Positions 23,926 to 32,713 of a stretch of DNA of 64,000 nt are shown here, piece by piece. Origin of the DNA: Kitasatospora terrestris (GTDB lineage: Bacteria > Actinomycetota > Actinomycetes > Streptomycetales > Streptomycetaceae); assembly GCF_039542905.1 (NCBI RefSeq), contig NZ_BAABIS010000001.1:8370001-8434000 (forward strand), written 5' to 3'. The first letter of the stretch is position 1, and each line of letters begins with the position of its first letter. The position numbers and the translations under genes are program-made. The notes under the pieces were generated by a model. It worked only from the letters and a program-made list of their open reading frames with translations. It was not told the DNA's origin and ran no database searches.

Positions 23926-24243
23926 GTGTCGAACAACCGCACGCCGCCGTACGGCGTGATCGAACTCTTGGACCCGGACGACAACCGCTGGCACTTCGTC
24001 CGCGGCCCGCTCGACCTGCGCGCCGCCAAGCGGCTCGTCCTCACCGCGCACACCGTGCTGGAGGGCTACCTCGGGTGGCCCGACCCCGAGCACCTCGCGG
24101 TGGTCGCGGACACCGACCGGCGCACGTTCTGGCAGACGGTCAAGCGCGGGCTGGAGGACGGGCGCGGCGAGGTGTTCCACGTCGCGTACGAGTTCGGCTC
24201 CGCCGAGGGTCGGCGGATGGTCTTCCTCGACCGCTACTGCTGA
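23926..24243 (+). CDS. Small uncharacterised protein
   Basis: 105 residues from GTG 23926. Compact, mixed alpha/beta and charged, without signal or membrane segment; recognisable words are GVIELLDPDDNRWHFVRGP, VVADTDRRTFWQTVKRGL and the C-terminal VFLDRYC. I do not recognise the family. Codon usage is as in neighbours, supporting a real gene. Divergent from the M4 peptidase. Confidence 0.65.
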   Translation: MSNNRTPPYGVIELLDPDDNRWHFVRGPLDLRAAKRLVLTAHTVLEGYLGWPDPEHLAVVADTDRRTFWQTVKRGLEDGRGEVFHVAYEFGSAEGRRMVFLDRYC

Positions 24244-24303
24244 CCGGCGCCGGCCTCGGGCCGCGCGGCGACGGGGGCCCTTGCTTCCGGGGCGGGGACG
24301 GCA

Positions 24304-24324
24304 TTAACTAGCATTGCTAATTAA
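24304..24324. promoter_or_regulatory. AT-rich operator-like palindrome before the aldehyde dehydrogenase gene
   Basis: TTAACTAGCA (24304-24313), one central T, then TGCTAATTAA (24315-24324) form a 10-1-10 inverted repeat with a single mismatch. It is one of the most AT-rich stretches in the window and lies 31 bases before the GTG start, where a repressor would block transcription. TetR or MarR-type binding is plausible; no regulator gene is adjacent. Confidence 0.6.
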
Positions 24325-24354
24325 ACGGTGCCCGCCCCGAGGAGAGGAACGGCT

Positions 24355-25776
24355 GTGGTGCAGCAGCACGCGGATCAGTACATCGGCGGTGCCTGGCGGC
24401 CCTCGCTCGACGGCGGCGCCATCGAGGTCGTCGACCCCGCCACCGAGACGGTCATCGCCACCGTCCCCGCCGGCGCGGCCGCCGACATCGACGCCGCCGT
24501 CGCCGCGGCCCGCGCAGCCGCCCGCGGCTGGGCCGCCACCGGCCGCGAGGAGCGGCTGGCCGCGCTCACCCGCCTGCGCGACGGACTCGCCGCCGCCCAG
24601 GCCGAGATCGCCGGGACCGTCACCGCCGAACTCGGCAGCCCGATCGGCTTCGCCACCGCCGTCCAGGCCGGCCTGCCGCTCGCCGTCGCCTCCTCCTACC
24701 TGGAGATCCTCGCCGGGTACGCCTTCGAGGAACGGGTCGGCAACTCCGTCGTCCACGCCGAACCGGTCGGCGTGGTCGCCGCGATCACCCCGTGGAACTA
24801 CCCGCTCCACCAGATCGTCGCCAAGGTCGTCCCCGCCCTCGCCGCCGGCTGCACCGTCGTCCTGAAGCCCGCCGAGGACACCCCGCTGGTCGCCCGCCTG
24901 TTCGCCCGGATCGTCGACGAGGCCGGCTTCCCGCCCGGCGTGTTCAACCTGGTCACCGGCGCCGGCGCGGTCGCCGGCGCGGCCCTCGCCGCCCACCCGG
25001 ACGTCGACCTGGTCTCCTTCACAGGCTCCACCGCCGTCGGCCGGACCGTCGCCGAGACCGCCGGACGCGGCATCAAGCGGGTCGCCCTGGAACTCGGCGG
25101 CAAGTCCGCCAACGTCGTCCTCCCCGGCGCCGACCTGACCCGCGCCGTCAACGTCAACGTCGCCAACGCCTTCGCCAACTCCGGCCAGACCTGCAGCGCC
25201 TGGACCCGCCTGCTGGTCCACCAGGACCAGTACGAGGAGGCCGTCGAACTCGCCGCCAAGGCCGCCGCCAAGTACACCCCCGGCGACCCCACCGACCCCG
25301 CCACCCGCCTCGGCCCGCTGGTCAACGCCCGCCAGCTGGAGCGCGTCCGCGGCTACATCCGGGGCGCCCTCGACCAGGGCGCCCGCCTGGTCGCCGGCGG
25401 TCCCGAACGCCCCGACGGCCTGGAGCGCGGCCACTACGTCCGCCCCACCGTGCTCGCCGACGTCACCGCCGACATGACCGTCGCCCAGGAGGAGGTCTTC
25501 GGCCCGGTCCTGTCGATCCTCGCCTACCGCGACGAGGAGCACGCCCTGGAACTCGCCAACGGCACCCAGTACGGGCTCGCCGGCGGCGTCTGGGCCGCGG
25601 ACCAGGACACCGCCGTCGCCTTCGCCCTCCGCATGGACACCGGCCAGGTCGACATCAACGGCGGCCGCTTCAACCCGCTCGCCCCCTTCGGCGGCCACAA
25701 GTCCTCCGGCATCGGCCGCGAACTCGGCACCCACGGCCTCGCCGAGTACCTGCACACCAAGTCCCTGCAGTTCTGA
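24355..25776 (+). CDS. NAD(P)-dependent aldehyde dehydrogenase
   Basis: About 473 residues, full family length. Cofactor-binding motif PWNYPLHQIVAKVVPALAAG (near 145), FTGSTAVGR (near 225), catalytic general-base Glu in LELGGKSANVV (near 248) and catalytic Cys in NSGQTCSAWTR (near 282). Oxidises an aldehyde to the acid using NAD(P); overall resembles broad-range or betaine/aminobutyraldehyde types but the substrate is not assignable. GTG 24355 or 24358 is supported by GGAGAGGAA upstream. Probably governed by the palindrome at 24304. Confidence 0.93.
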   Translation: MVQQHADQYIGGAWRPSLDGGAIEVVDPATETVIATVPAGAAADIDAAVAAARAAARGWAATGREERLAALTRLRDGLAAAQAEIAGTVTAELGSPIGFATAVQAGLPLAVASSYLEILAGYAFEERVGNSVVHAEPVGVVAAITPWNYPLHQIVAKVVPALAAGCTVVLKPAEDTPLVARLFARIVDEAGFPPGVFNLVTGAGAVAGAALAAHPDVDLVSFTGSTAVGRTVAETAGRGIKRVALELGGKSANVVLPGADLTRAVNVNVANAFANSGQTCSAWTRLLVHQDQYEEAVELAAKAAAKYTPGDPTDPATRLGPLVNARQLERVRGYIRGALDQGARLVAGGPERPDGLERGHYVRPTVLADVTADMTVAQEEVFGPVLSILAYRDEEHALELANGTQYGLAGGVWAADQDTAVAFALRMDTGQVDINGGRFNPLAPFGGHKSSGIGRELGTHGLAEYLHTKSLQF

Positions 25777-25791
25777 CCCGCCGACCCGTCC

Positions 25792-25849
25792 CCTGACCGC
25801 CGTGCCGGGCCCTGACCGCCGTGCCGGGCCCTGACCGCCATGCCGCGTC
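25792..25849. repeat. 19-bp tandem repeats in the intergenic region
   Basis: CCTGACCGCCGTGCCGGGC is repeated exactly at 25792-25810 and 25811-25829, with a third degenerate copy at 25830-25849. It follows the aldehyde dehydrogenase stop. Confidence 0.85.
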
Positions 25850-25904
25850 CGGGTCCGGCCCCGGGTCTGGACAGCGGTGCGGCGGTCGGCCACTCTTCAC
25901 CCCC

Positions 25905-26738
25905 ATGACCCTCCCGAACAGCCGGAATTCCCCCGCCCCCGCCGCACCCGTCGTCGAGCGCTCCGCGCTCTTCGAGGCGATCACCGCCGTCGGCGACGCC
26001 GCCGTCCCCCTGCTCGGCGACCGCCGGGGTGCCACCCCGGTACCCGGTGCCACCTGGACGGTGGCCGAAGCGGCGGCCCACCTCGCCATGGCCAACGAGC
26101 TGATGGCCGGCCTGGCCGCCGGCGAGGACCGGCCGTACGGCGACGGCACCCCCGCCTCGCTCGCCGCCGCCAACGCGGCCTCGCTCGCCGAGCTGCCGGA
26201 GCGCGACCCCGCCGTCCTCGCCGCTGACATCGCCCGCCACGCCCGGGAGTTCACCGCGGCCGCGGGCCGACGCTCCGGCACCGAACCCGTCGTGACCCCG
26301 CTCGGCCCGATGGACCTCGACACCCTCGGCGCCTACCTGCTGACCCACATGCTCGGCCACCTGTACGACATCGCCGTCGCGCTCGGACGGCCCCACCCCA
26401 TCGACCGGCGCCGGGTCGAACTGACCATGCCGTTCCTGCGCACCGCCATGCCGCTGGTCGTGGACGCGCGCGCCGCCGCCGGGCACAGCGCCTGCTACCG
26501 GCTGCGGGTCCGGGGCCTCGGCGGCTTCGCCGTCACCTTCACCGACGGCGCCGCCGAGGTCGGCCAGGAGCCGCCGCGCCGCGCGGACTGCACCATCCTC
26601 ACCGAGCCGGTCGCCTTCCTGCTCATCGCCCTCGGCCGCTACACCGCCACCGACGCGCTCACCCGCGGCAAGGTCCTCGCCTGGGGCCGCCGCCCCTGGC
26701 TGGCCGCCCGCTTCCCGAGCCTCTTCACGGCCCCCTGA
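25905..26738 (+). CDS. Mycothiol-dependent isomerase-like protein (MDMPI/DinB fold) with SCP2-like tail
   Basis: 277 residues. The N-terminal four-helix part (about 15-160) shows the maleylpyruvate-isomerase/DinB pattern: GATWTVAEAAAHLAMAN with a metal-binding His, and a later LLTHMLGHLYDIAVALGRP with two more His. The C-terminal part (about 165-277) resembles SCP2 sterol-carrier-like domains often fused to this fold in actinobacteria. Such enzymes use mycothiol as the low-molecular thiol in transfer or isomerisation reactions; exact reaction unknown. ATG 25905 starts the conserved part. Confidence 0.75.
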   Translation: MTLPNSRNSPAPAAPVVERSALFEAITAVGDAAVPLLGDRRGATPVPGATWTVAEAAAHLAMANELMAGLAAGEDRPYGDGTPASLAAANAASLAELPERDPAVLAADIARHAREFTAAAGRRSGTEPVVTPLGPMDLDTLGAYLLTHMLGHLYDIAVALGRPHPIDRRRVELTMPFLRTAMPLVVDARAAAGHSACYRLRVRGLGGFAVTFTDGAAEVGQEPPRRADCTILTEPVAFLLIALGRYTATDALTRGKVLAWGRRPWLAARFPSLFTAP

Positions 26739-26863
26739 CCGGGAGCGGATGAGTACCGCTACTCAGGCGCCCGGCCCGGCCCCTCCGGCACGATGGCGGC
26801 ACCACCCCGCACCCGGTGGCCGGGCGACCGCACCGGCCGCGCGCCACGAAGGAGCCGTGCCCC

Positions 26864-27538
26864 ATGCTCGCCCGGATCGCTGCCGTCCTGGTCCCCGTGC
26901 TCGGCCGGCTGTCCGTCAGCTCCGAGGTGTCCGGCCCCGTCGCCCCGGGCAGCATCGTCGTCGCCAACCACAGCTCGCTCGCCGACCCCGGGGTGGTGCT
27001 CGCCGCACTGCGCGAGGTCGGCACCGAGCCGGTCGTCATGGCGACCGCCGGCCTGTGGCGGGTGCCGGTGCTCGGCCGGGTCCTGCGGGCCGGCGGCCAC
27101 ATCCCCGTCCACCGCGGCACGGCCCACGCCTCCGCCGCCCTCGACGCCGCCGCGGCGGCCCTCGCGGACGGCCGCGTCGTCCTGATCTACGGCGAGGGCG
27201 GCCTGCCCGAGCGGCGCGACCCCCTGGACGCCGCACCGACCGCCTTCCGCACCGGCCTCGCCCGCCTCGCCGCGATGACCGGCGCCCCGGTCGTCCCGCT
27301 CGGCCAGTGCGGCGCCCGCCGCCTCAGCTCGGGCAGCACCGCCAAGCAGATCGCCGGCTTCGCCACCGCCCCCCTGCGCCGCCCCGCCCTCCACGTCCAC
27401 CTCGGCGCGCCCCTCCACCTCTCCGCCGACATCACCGAGGCCACCACCACCGCCCACCACGCCGTCACCACCGCCTGGCGCGCCGCGGAACAGCACCTCC
27501 CCGCCCGCCGCGGCACCGGGCCGGACGAAGCCGCGTAG
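26864..27538 (+). CDS. 1-acyl-glycerol-phosphate acyltransferase-like (PlsC family)
   Basis: 224 residues. Catalytic NHSSLADP (NHx4D) near residue 35, block II-like GRVLRAGGHIPVHRG near 72, and block III-like YGEGGLPER near 108 where FPEGTRS is usual. Transfers acyl groups to a lysophospholipid or similar alcohol at the inner membrane face; the N-terminal hydrophobic helix fits membrane association. The altered block III (YGEGG) suggests a divergent subgroup. ATG 26864 is preceded by AAGGAG at about 10 bases. Confidence 0.82.
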   Translation: MLARIAAVLVPVLGRLSVSSEVSGPVAPGSIVVANHSSLADPGVVLAALREVGTEPVVMATAGLWRVPVLGRVLRAGGHIPVHRGTAHASAALDAAAAALADGRVVLIYGEGGLPERRDPLDAAPTAFRTGLARLAAMTGAPVVPLGQCGARRLSSGSTAKQIAGFATAPLRRPALHVHLGAPLHLSADITEATTTAHHAVTTAWRAAEQHLPARRGTGPDEAA

Positions 27539-27607
27539 CCCCGTGCGGGCCCGGGTCGTCGACGTGCGGGATCCACGCGTCGAAGGCGGATTCGCGGCCC
27601 GGCAGAT

Positions 27608-28171
27608 TCACGGGTGCTGGGCGCCGCTGACCTCGGGGACCGTCCGGACCGGCGTCAGCCAGGTGGTCTGCTGCCGGTCCGAGTCGAAGGTGCGGGCGGC
27701 GTCGAAGGCGCCGGTGAGGTCGGGGTGGCGGCCCAGGATGTCGTGGGCCAGGGTGAGGGCGGGTGGTTCGAGGCGGCGGGTCAGGCCGAGGTGGGGCATC
27801 CAGCGGCCGGGGAGGTAGTGCTCGTCGGGGTCGGGGGCGGTGGCCAGCTCCTGCCACACCGCGCGGTGCAGGTCGACCAGGTCGGGGCTCGGCACCACGC
27901 CCCAGGTCAGGACCCGGCGTCGGCTGCGGGCGCTGAAGGTCAGCAGCCCGCTGAGCCGCACCGCCACCGGCACCGCCCCGCCCAGCACCGCGCGCACCCG
28001 CTCCAGCGCGTCCGGCGTGATCGCCCCGCACGCCGCGAGCGTCAGGTGCGGCCGGTGCCCCGGGTGCGGGTTGTCGGCGACGCTGTCGACGCCGCCGTCC
28101 GCCAGCTGCCGCCACACCGCCCGCACGGCCCGGTCCAGCGCCGGTTCGCAGGTCAATTCGATCGTCTGCAC
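27608..28171 (-). CDS. 2'-5' RNA ligase / 2H phosphoesterase-like protein
   Basis: 187 residues. The first catalytic H-x-T is clear (RPHLTLAACG, near residue 40); the second copy reads MPHLGLTRR (near 130), with Gly where Thr/Ser is expected, so activity may be altered. 2H enzymes cut or seal 2',5' or cyclic phosphodiesters in RNA or small nucleotides. GTG 28171 is chosen because the family N-terminal strand (QTIELTCEP) begins there; the long upstream open frame overlaps the divergent gene and is not coding-like. Convergent with the acyltransferase. Confidence 0.75.
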   Translation of the reverse strand: MQTIELTCEPALDRAVRAVWRQLADGGVDSVADNPHPGHRPHLTLAACGAITPDALERVRAVLGGAVPVAVRLSGLLTFSARSRRRVLTWGVVPSPDLVDLHRAVWQELATAPDPDEHYLPGRWMPHLGLTRRLEPPALTLAHDILGRHPDLTGAFDAARTFDSDRQQTTWLTPVRTVPEVSGAQHP

Positions 28172-28241
28172 CCGGCTACGGTAGATCTTGTCCGAGGACT
28201 GTCCCGCACCGGGTCGGCGGTGTGGTTGGTTGGAGGACGTG

Positions 28242-29327
28242 ATGATGACCGAGGGCTCCGTGCCTCGCCGCCGACGCGTCCGACGCCTCCACCTCGTCCG
28301 ACGCACCGCCGCGCTGCTCGCGGCGTCCGGGCTGGCCCTGCTGCCGAGCGTGCAGCCGGCCGCGGCCGAGGGCTCCCGGACCGAGTTCACCATCGGCGAC
28401 CCCAGGATCACCGAGTCCAGCGGCCTCGCCGCGAGCCGCGCGCACCCCGGCGTCTACTGGACGCACAACGACAGCGACGACGGCCCGTACGTCTACGCGG
28501 TCGACTCCACCGGCAGGACCGTCGCCACCGTCACCCTGCGCGGCATCAAGCCCCGTGACGTCGAGGCGATCTCGCTCGGGCCGGACGGCGCGCTCTACCT
28601 CGGCGACATCGGCGACAACCTGGACGGCAGCTGGAGCGAGGTGTGGATCTACCGCTTCGCCGAGCCCGCCGAGCTCCGCGACCAGACCGTGGACGCCACC
28701 CGCTACCGGGTGCGGTACGAGGACGGCCCCCGCAACGCAGAGGCGCTGATGATCCACCCGGGCACCGGCCGGGCGTACATCGCGAGCAAGAACGAGCGCA
28801 CCGGCGGCCTCTACCAGGGCCCGGAGAAGCTCTCGGCGACCGGGGTGAACACCTTCCGCCGGATCGCCGACGTCCCGTGGGTCACCGACGGCGCGTTCTC
28901 CCCGGACGGCACCCGGCTCCTGCTGCGCGGCTACTTCTTCGCCGAGGAGTACCGCTGGAAGGACGGCGGCGCCGCCCCGCAGCGCCTGGGCAGCGTGGAG
29001 CTGCCCTTCCAGCGCCAGGGCGAGTCGGTCACCTTCGCGCCCGACGGCCGCTCGGTGCTGTACGGGACCGAGGGCAAGAACAGCACCGTCACCCGCGTCC
29101 CGCTCAGCGGCGACAAGCTCCCCGACAGCGCGGCCACCGCCACCCCCACCACCCCCGCGCCGACCGCGTCGGGGCCCGCCTCCCCGGGCGCCGCGCCGGC
29201 CGGCGGCGCCACCGCCCCGGGCCAAGGAACCGGGAGCCGCTCCACCGGCATCCTCATCGCCGTGGGCGCGGTCGCCCTGCTCGCCGCCGTGTTCCGCCGG
29301 CGCTCGCGCTCCCGCGGGGACAGCTGA
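28242..29327 (+). CDS. Surface-anchored beta-propeller-like protein
   Basis: About 361 residues. Basic N-terminus then a signal peptide ending near PAAAEG (residue 43); a region of repeated strand pairs with acidic loops (GVYWTHNDSDDGPYVYAVD, DGALYLGDIGDN, GAFSPDGTRLLLRGY, TFAPDGRSVLYGTEG) typical of SMP-30/NHL-like propellers; a Pro/Thr/Ala-rich linker (about 290-330) and a final membrane helix followed by RRRSRSRGDS. It is thus secreted and held on the membrane. Function unknown; a sugar- or lactone-binding role is a guess. Start ATG 28242 or 28245, just after GGAGG. Divergent from the 2H gene. Confidence 0.8.
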   Translation: MMTEGSVPRRRRVRRLHLVRRTAALLAASGLALLPSVQPAAAEGSRTEFTIGDPRITESSGLAASRAHPGVYWTHNDSDDGPYVYAVDSTGRTVATVTLRGIKPRDVEAISLGPDGALYLGDIGDNLDGSWSEVWIYRFAEPAELRDQTVDATRYRVRYEDGPRNAEALMIHPGTGRAYIASKNERTGGLYQGPEKLSATGVNTFRRIADVPWVTDGAFSPDGTRLLLRGYFFAEEYRWKDGGAAPQRLGSVELPFQRQGESVTFAPDGRSVLYGTEGKNSTVTRVPLSGDKLPDSAATATPTTPAPTASGPASPGAAPAGGATAPGQGTGSRSTGILIAVGAVALLAAVFRRRSRSRGDS

Positions 29328-29344
29328 ACCGACCCCGCCCCGAG

Positions 29345-29965
29345 GTGCCCGCCCCCGTGACCCGCCAGGCCGCCGCCGTCCGCCCCGCCGCCGTCCGCCC
29401 CGCCGCCGTCCGCCTCACCGCCGCGGCGGCCGCCCTGCTCACCGTCGCCGCCGGACTCGTCGTCACGTACGCGGGCAGCGGCCCGGTCGCCAAGCCCGTC
29501 GGCGACTGCCTGTACACCGTGCTGCTGCACACCCTGATCGTCGCCGCGGCCCCGCGCGTCCGCCCGCTGCCCGCCGCCGGCCTCGCCTTCGCGCTGAGCG
29601 CCGGTGTCGAACTGGCCCAGCTCACCGGTCTGCCGGCCGCCCTGGCCGGCCGCTCGACGCTCGCCCGTCTGGTCCTCGGCACCACCTTCAACGCCCCCGA
29701 CCTGCTCTGGTACGCGGCCGGTGCCGCCCTGGCCGCCGCCGCGCACGCCGCCCTGGCCGCCGCCGCGCGCCGCCGCCGAGGCGGGCAAGCCCGCAAAACG
29801 CCCACGGATGCGCGATTCGGATCGAATCAGACATCGGTTGGTAGCTTCTCGCCGAACGCGTCCCGCCGTGCGGAGAGGAGCAGCGGGTGGCAGAGGACAG
29901 CACGTCGACGGCCGCGCCGGAGAGCGGTACGGCCGGCGCGGCGAAGCTCGCTCTCCCGACGCTGA
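29345..29965 (+). CDS. DUF2809 membrane protein with an unusually long C-terminus
   Basis: Starts at GTG 29345 or 29357. Four predicted membrane helices (about residues 20-150) with the DUF2809 words VGDCLYTVLLHTLIV, SAGVELAQLTGLPAAL, ARLVLGTTFNAPDLLWYAAGAAL. The family normally ends near residue 150, but here no stop occurs until 29965, so the frame runs through the promoter and 79 bases into the downstream permease gene, adding an Arg/Ser-rich tail of about 55 residues. Either the tail is real or an indel removed the old stop. Role of DUF2809 unknown. Confidence 0.75.
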   Translation: MPAPVTRQAAAVRPAAVRPAAVRLTAAAAALLTVAAGLVVTYAGSGPVAKPVGDCLYTVLLHTLIVAAAPRVRPLPAAGLAFALSAGVELAQLTGLPAALAGRSTLARLVLGTTFNAPDLLWYAAGAALAAAAHAALAAAARRRRGGQARKTPTDARFGSNQTSVGSFSPNASRRAERSSGWQRTARRRPRRRAVRPARRSSLSRR

Positions 29966-31350
29966 CCATGATGGTGGTCGGCTCGATGGTCGGCGCCGGC
30001 GTCTTCTCGCTCCCGCGCCGCTTCGCCCAGGAGACCGGCGTCGCCGGCGCGTTGATCGCCTGGGCGATCGCCGGCACCGGCATGCTGATGCTGGCCCTGG
30101 TGTTCCAGACCCTGGCGGTGCGCCGGCCGCACCTGGACGCCGGCGTGTACGCCTACGCGAAGGCGGGCTTCGGCGAGTACCTGGGGTTCTTCTCGGCGTT
30201 CGGGTACTGGGCGAGCGCGTGCGTCGGCAACGTGACGTACTGGGTGCTCATCATGTCGACGGTCGGTGCGATCGCCCCGGCGCTGGGCGAGGGTGACACG
30301 GCGTTGGCGATCGTGCTGTCCTCGATCGGCCTGTGGCTGTTCTTCCTGCTGATCCGGCGCGGGGTCAAGGAGGCGACCACGATCAACCGGATCGTCACGG
30401 TCGCCAAGCTGGTGCCGATCCTGGTGTTCATCGTGCTGGCGCTGTTCTACTTCGACGCGGACGTCTTCGCCGACAACTTCGCGGGCGCGGACTACGCGGG
30501 TTCGCTCTTCCACCAGGTGCGCGGCACCATGCTGGCCACCGTCTTCGTCTTCCTCGGCATCGAGGGCGCCAGCGTCTACTCCCGCCACGCCAAGCGCCGC
30601 TCGGACGTCGGCCGGGCGACGATCCTCGGCTTCCTGAGCGTCTTCGCGATCTTCGCCTCGGTCACCATCGTCTCGTACGGCCTGCTGCCGATGGCCGAGA
30701 TCGCCCAGCTGCGCCAGCCGTCCATGGCCGGGGTGCTGGAGGCGGCGGTCGGCACCTGGGGCGAGGTGTTCGTCAGCGTCGGACTGATCGTCTCGGTGCT
30801 CGGCGCGTACCTGGCGTGGACGCTGATGGCCGCCGAAGTGCTGTTCGTGGCCGCCAAGGACCACGACATGCCGCGCTTCCTGGCCCGTGCCACGGCCGAG
30901 GACGTGCCGGTGCCGGCGCTGCTGATGACCACGCTGCTCTCGCAGGTCGTGCTGGTGGTCACCGCCTTCTCCGACGACGCCTTCAACTTCGCGCTCGACC
31001 TCACCAGCGCGCTCAGCCTGATCCCGTACCTGCTGGCCGCCGCCTACGCGGTACGCGTCGCCCGGGCGGGCGACACCGGGACGCCGGGCGTCCCCGCCGG
31101 GCGGACCGCCGACCTGCTGGTGGCCGGCCTGGCGACCGTCTACACGGCGTTCCTGGTGTACGCGGCGGGGCTGAAGTTCGTCCTGGTCTCCTTCATCGTG
31201 TACGCGCCGGCCACCGTGCTGTTCGTGATGGCCCGCCGCGAGCAGAACCGCCGGCTGTTCTCGCCGCGCGACCTGGTCGTCCTGGTGGTCTCCACGGCGG
31301 GCGCGCTGGTCGGCGTGGTCGCCCTGGCCGCCGGCTGGATCAGCCTGTGA
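29887..31350 (+). CDS. arcD: Arginine/ornithine antiporter-like permease (APC superfamily)
   Basis: 487 residues with about 12-13 membrane helices. The helix 1 substrate loop GSMVGAGVFSLPRRFA and the helix 6 FVFLGIEGASVYSRHAKRR are diagnostic of the basic amino acid/polyamine antiporter group to which ArcD belongs. It lies 55 bases upstream of arcA in the same direction, which supports arginine-in/citrulline- or ornithine-out exchange. GTG 29887 is preceded by GGAGAGGAG. Its start lies inside the upstream DUF2809 reading frame. Confidence 0.88.
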   Translation: MAEDSTSTAAPESGTAGAAKLALPTLTMMVVGSMVGAGVFSLPRRFAQETGVAGALIAWAIAGTGMLMLALVFQTLAVRRPHLDAGVYAYAKAGFGEYLGFFSAFGYWASACVGNVTYWVLIMSTVGAIAPALGEGDTALAIVLSSIGLWLFFLLIRRGVKEATTINRIVTVAKLVPILVFIVLALFYFDADVFADNFAGADYAGSLFHQVRGTMLATVFVFLGIEGASVYSRHAKRRSDVGRATILGFLSVFAIFASVTIVSYGLLPMAEIAQLRQPSMAGVLEAAVGTWGEVFVSVGLIVSVLGAYLAWTLMAAEVLFVAAKDHDMPRFLARATAEDVPVPALLMTTLLSQVVLVVTAFSDDAFNFALDLTSALSLIPYLLAAAYAVRVARAGDTGTPGVPAGRTADLLVAGLATVYTAFLVYAAGLKFVLVSFIVYAPATVLFVMARREQNRRLFSPRDLVVLVVSTAGALVGVVALAAGWISL

Positions 31351-31405
31351 CCCCCCGTCCGCCGTCTTCGGCCGCCCGCGCCGCCCGCTGTGAAGGGAAT
31401 CCCGC

Positions 31406-32656
31406 ATGACCACCACCGCCTCCCCGCTCGGCGTCCACTCCGAGGTCGGCCGGCTGCGGAAGGTCCTGGTGTGCCGGCCCGGCCTGGCCCACCGCCGACT
31501 GACCCCCGGCAACGCCGACGACCTGCTGTTCGACGACGTGATGTGGGTGGAGAACGCGCAGCGCGACCACCTCGACTTCGTCAACAAGCTGACCGGCCGC
31601 GGCATCGAGGTGGTGGAGCTGCACGACCTGCTGGCCCGGACCCTCGCCGTGCCCGGCGCCCGCGACTGGCTGCTGGACCGGAAGATCGTCCCCAACCAGG
31701 TCGGACTCGGCCTGGTCGACCCCACCCGCGCCTACCTGGAGAGCCTGCAGCCCGCCCCGCTCGCCGAGTACCTGATCGGCGGCCTCGCCACCGCCGACCT
31801 GCCGGAGGAGTACCGCTCCGGCTACCTCGCGCTGGCCCGCGAGGCGACCGGCGTGCGCGAGTACCTGATGCCGCCGCTGCCCAACACCATCTACACCCGC
31901 GACACCACCTGCTGGCTCTACGGCGGCGTCACCCTCAACCCGCTCTACTGGCCCGCCCGGCACGACGAGACGCTGCTGATGAAGGCCGTCTACCTGTTCC
32001 ACCCCGACTTCGCCGGCTCGACGGTGTGGTGGGGCGATCCGGAACAGGACTGGGGCCAGTCCACCTTCGAGGGCGGCGACATCATGCCGGTCGGCAACGG
32101 CGTCGTGCTGATGGGCATGAGCGAGCGCACCTCCCGGCACGCCATCACCCAGGTCGCCGCCGCGCTCTTCGCCCGGGGCGCCGCCCGGCAGGTCGTCGTC
32201 GCCGGTATGCCCAGGCTCCGCTCCGCCATGCACCTGGACACCGTCTTCACCTTCGCCGACCGGGACACCGTCACCCTGTACCCCACGATCATGGACGGCG
32301 TGCACACCTTCTCGCTGCACCCGTCCGACACCGCCCCCGGCGTCGACGTCGTCGACGAGGGGAACCGCCGCTTCACCGACGTGGTCGCCGCCGCCCTCGG
32401 CCTCCCCGCGCTGCGGGTGATCGAGACGGGCGGCGACGCGTACGCCTCCGAGCGCCAGCAGTGGGACAGCGGCAACAACGCCGTCGCCCTCGAACCCGGC
32501 GTCGTGGTCACCTACGACCGCAACACCACCACCAACACGCTGCTGCGCAAGGCCGGGATCGAGGTCATCACCATCGTCGGCGCCGAACTCGGCCGCGGCC
32601 GGGGCGGCGGCCACTGCATGACCTGCCCGCTGATCCGCGAACCCGTCGACTTCTGA
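31406..32656 (+). CDS. arcA: Arginine deiminase
   Basis: 416 residues. Guanidine-modifying-enzyme motifs: [11 protein letters not shown] (substrate Asp, near residue 170), [10 protein letters not shown] (near 224), MHLDTVFTF with the catalytic His (near 275), and the C-terminal GGGHCMTCP with nucleophile Cys 404. It hydrolyses arginine to citrulline and ammonia, which raises pH and with ArcB/ArcC yields ATP; those two genes are not adjacent here. Coupled to arcD upstream. Relatives are common in streptomycetes and act under oxygen limitation or acid stress. Confidence 0.95.
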   Translation: MTTTASPLGVHSEVGRLRKVLVCRPGLAHRRLTPGNADDLLFDDVMWVENAQRDHLDFVNKLTGRGIEVVELHDLLARTLAVPGARDWLLDRKIVPNQVGLGLVDPTRAYLESLQPAPLAEYLIGGLATADLPEEYRSGYLALAREATGVREYLMPPLPNTIYTRDTTCWLYGGVTLNPLYWPARHDETLLMKAVYLFHPDFAGSTVWWGDPEQDWGQSTFEGGDIMPVGNGVVLMGMSERTSRHAITQVAAALFARGAARQVVVAGMPRLRSAMHLDTVFTFADRDTVTLYPTIMDGVHTFSLHPSDTAPGVDVVDEGNRRFTDVVAAALGLPALRVIETGGDAYASERQQWDSGNNAVALEPGVVVTYDRNTTTNTLLRKAGIEVITIVGAELGRGRGGGHCMTCPLIREPVDF

Positions 32657-32675
32657 CCGGCCCGTGCGTGCGTCG

Positions 32676-32705
32676 GTCCCCGGCGGTTCCGACCCCGCCG
32701 GGGAC
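32676..32705. terminator. Terminator hairpin after arcA
   Basis: GTCCCCGGCGG (32676-32686) and CCGCCGGGGAC (32695-32705) form a perfect 11-bp stem between arcA and the convergent lipoprotein gene. Confidence 0.8.
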
Positions 32706-32713
32706 GCGGGGCG

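Noticed and set aside
27465-28115. Arg/Pro-rich open frames opposite the 2H gene and acyltransferase
   Set aside because: They are GC-skew artefacts in high-GC DNA, with no motifs and wrong codon pattern.
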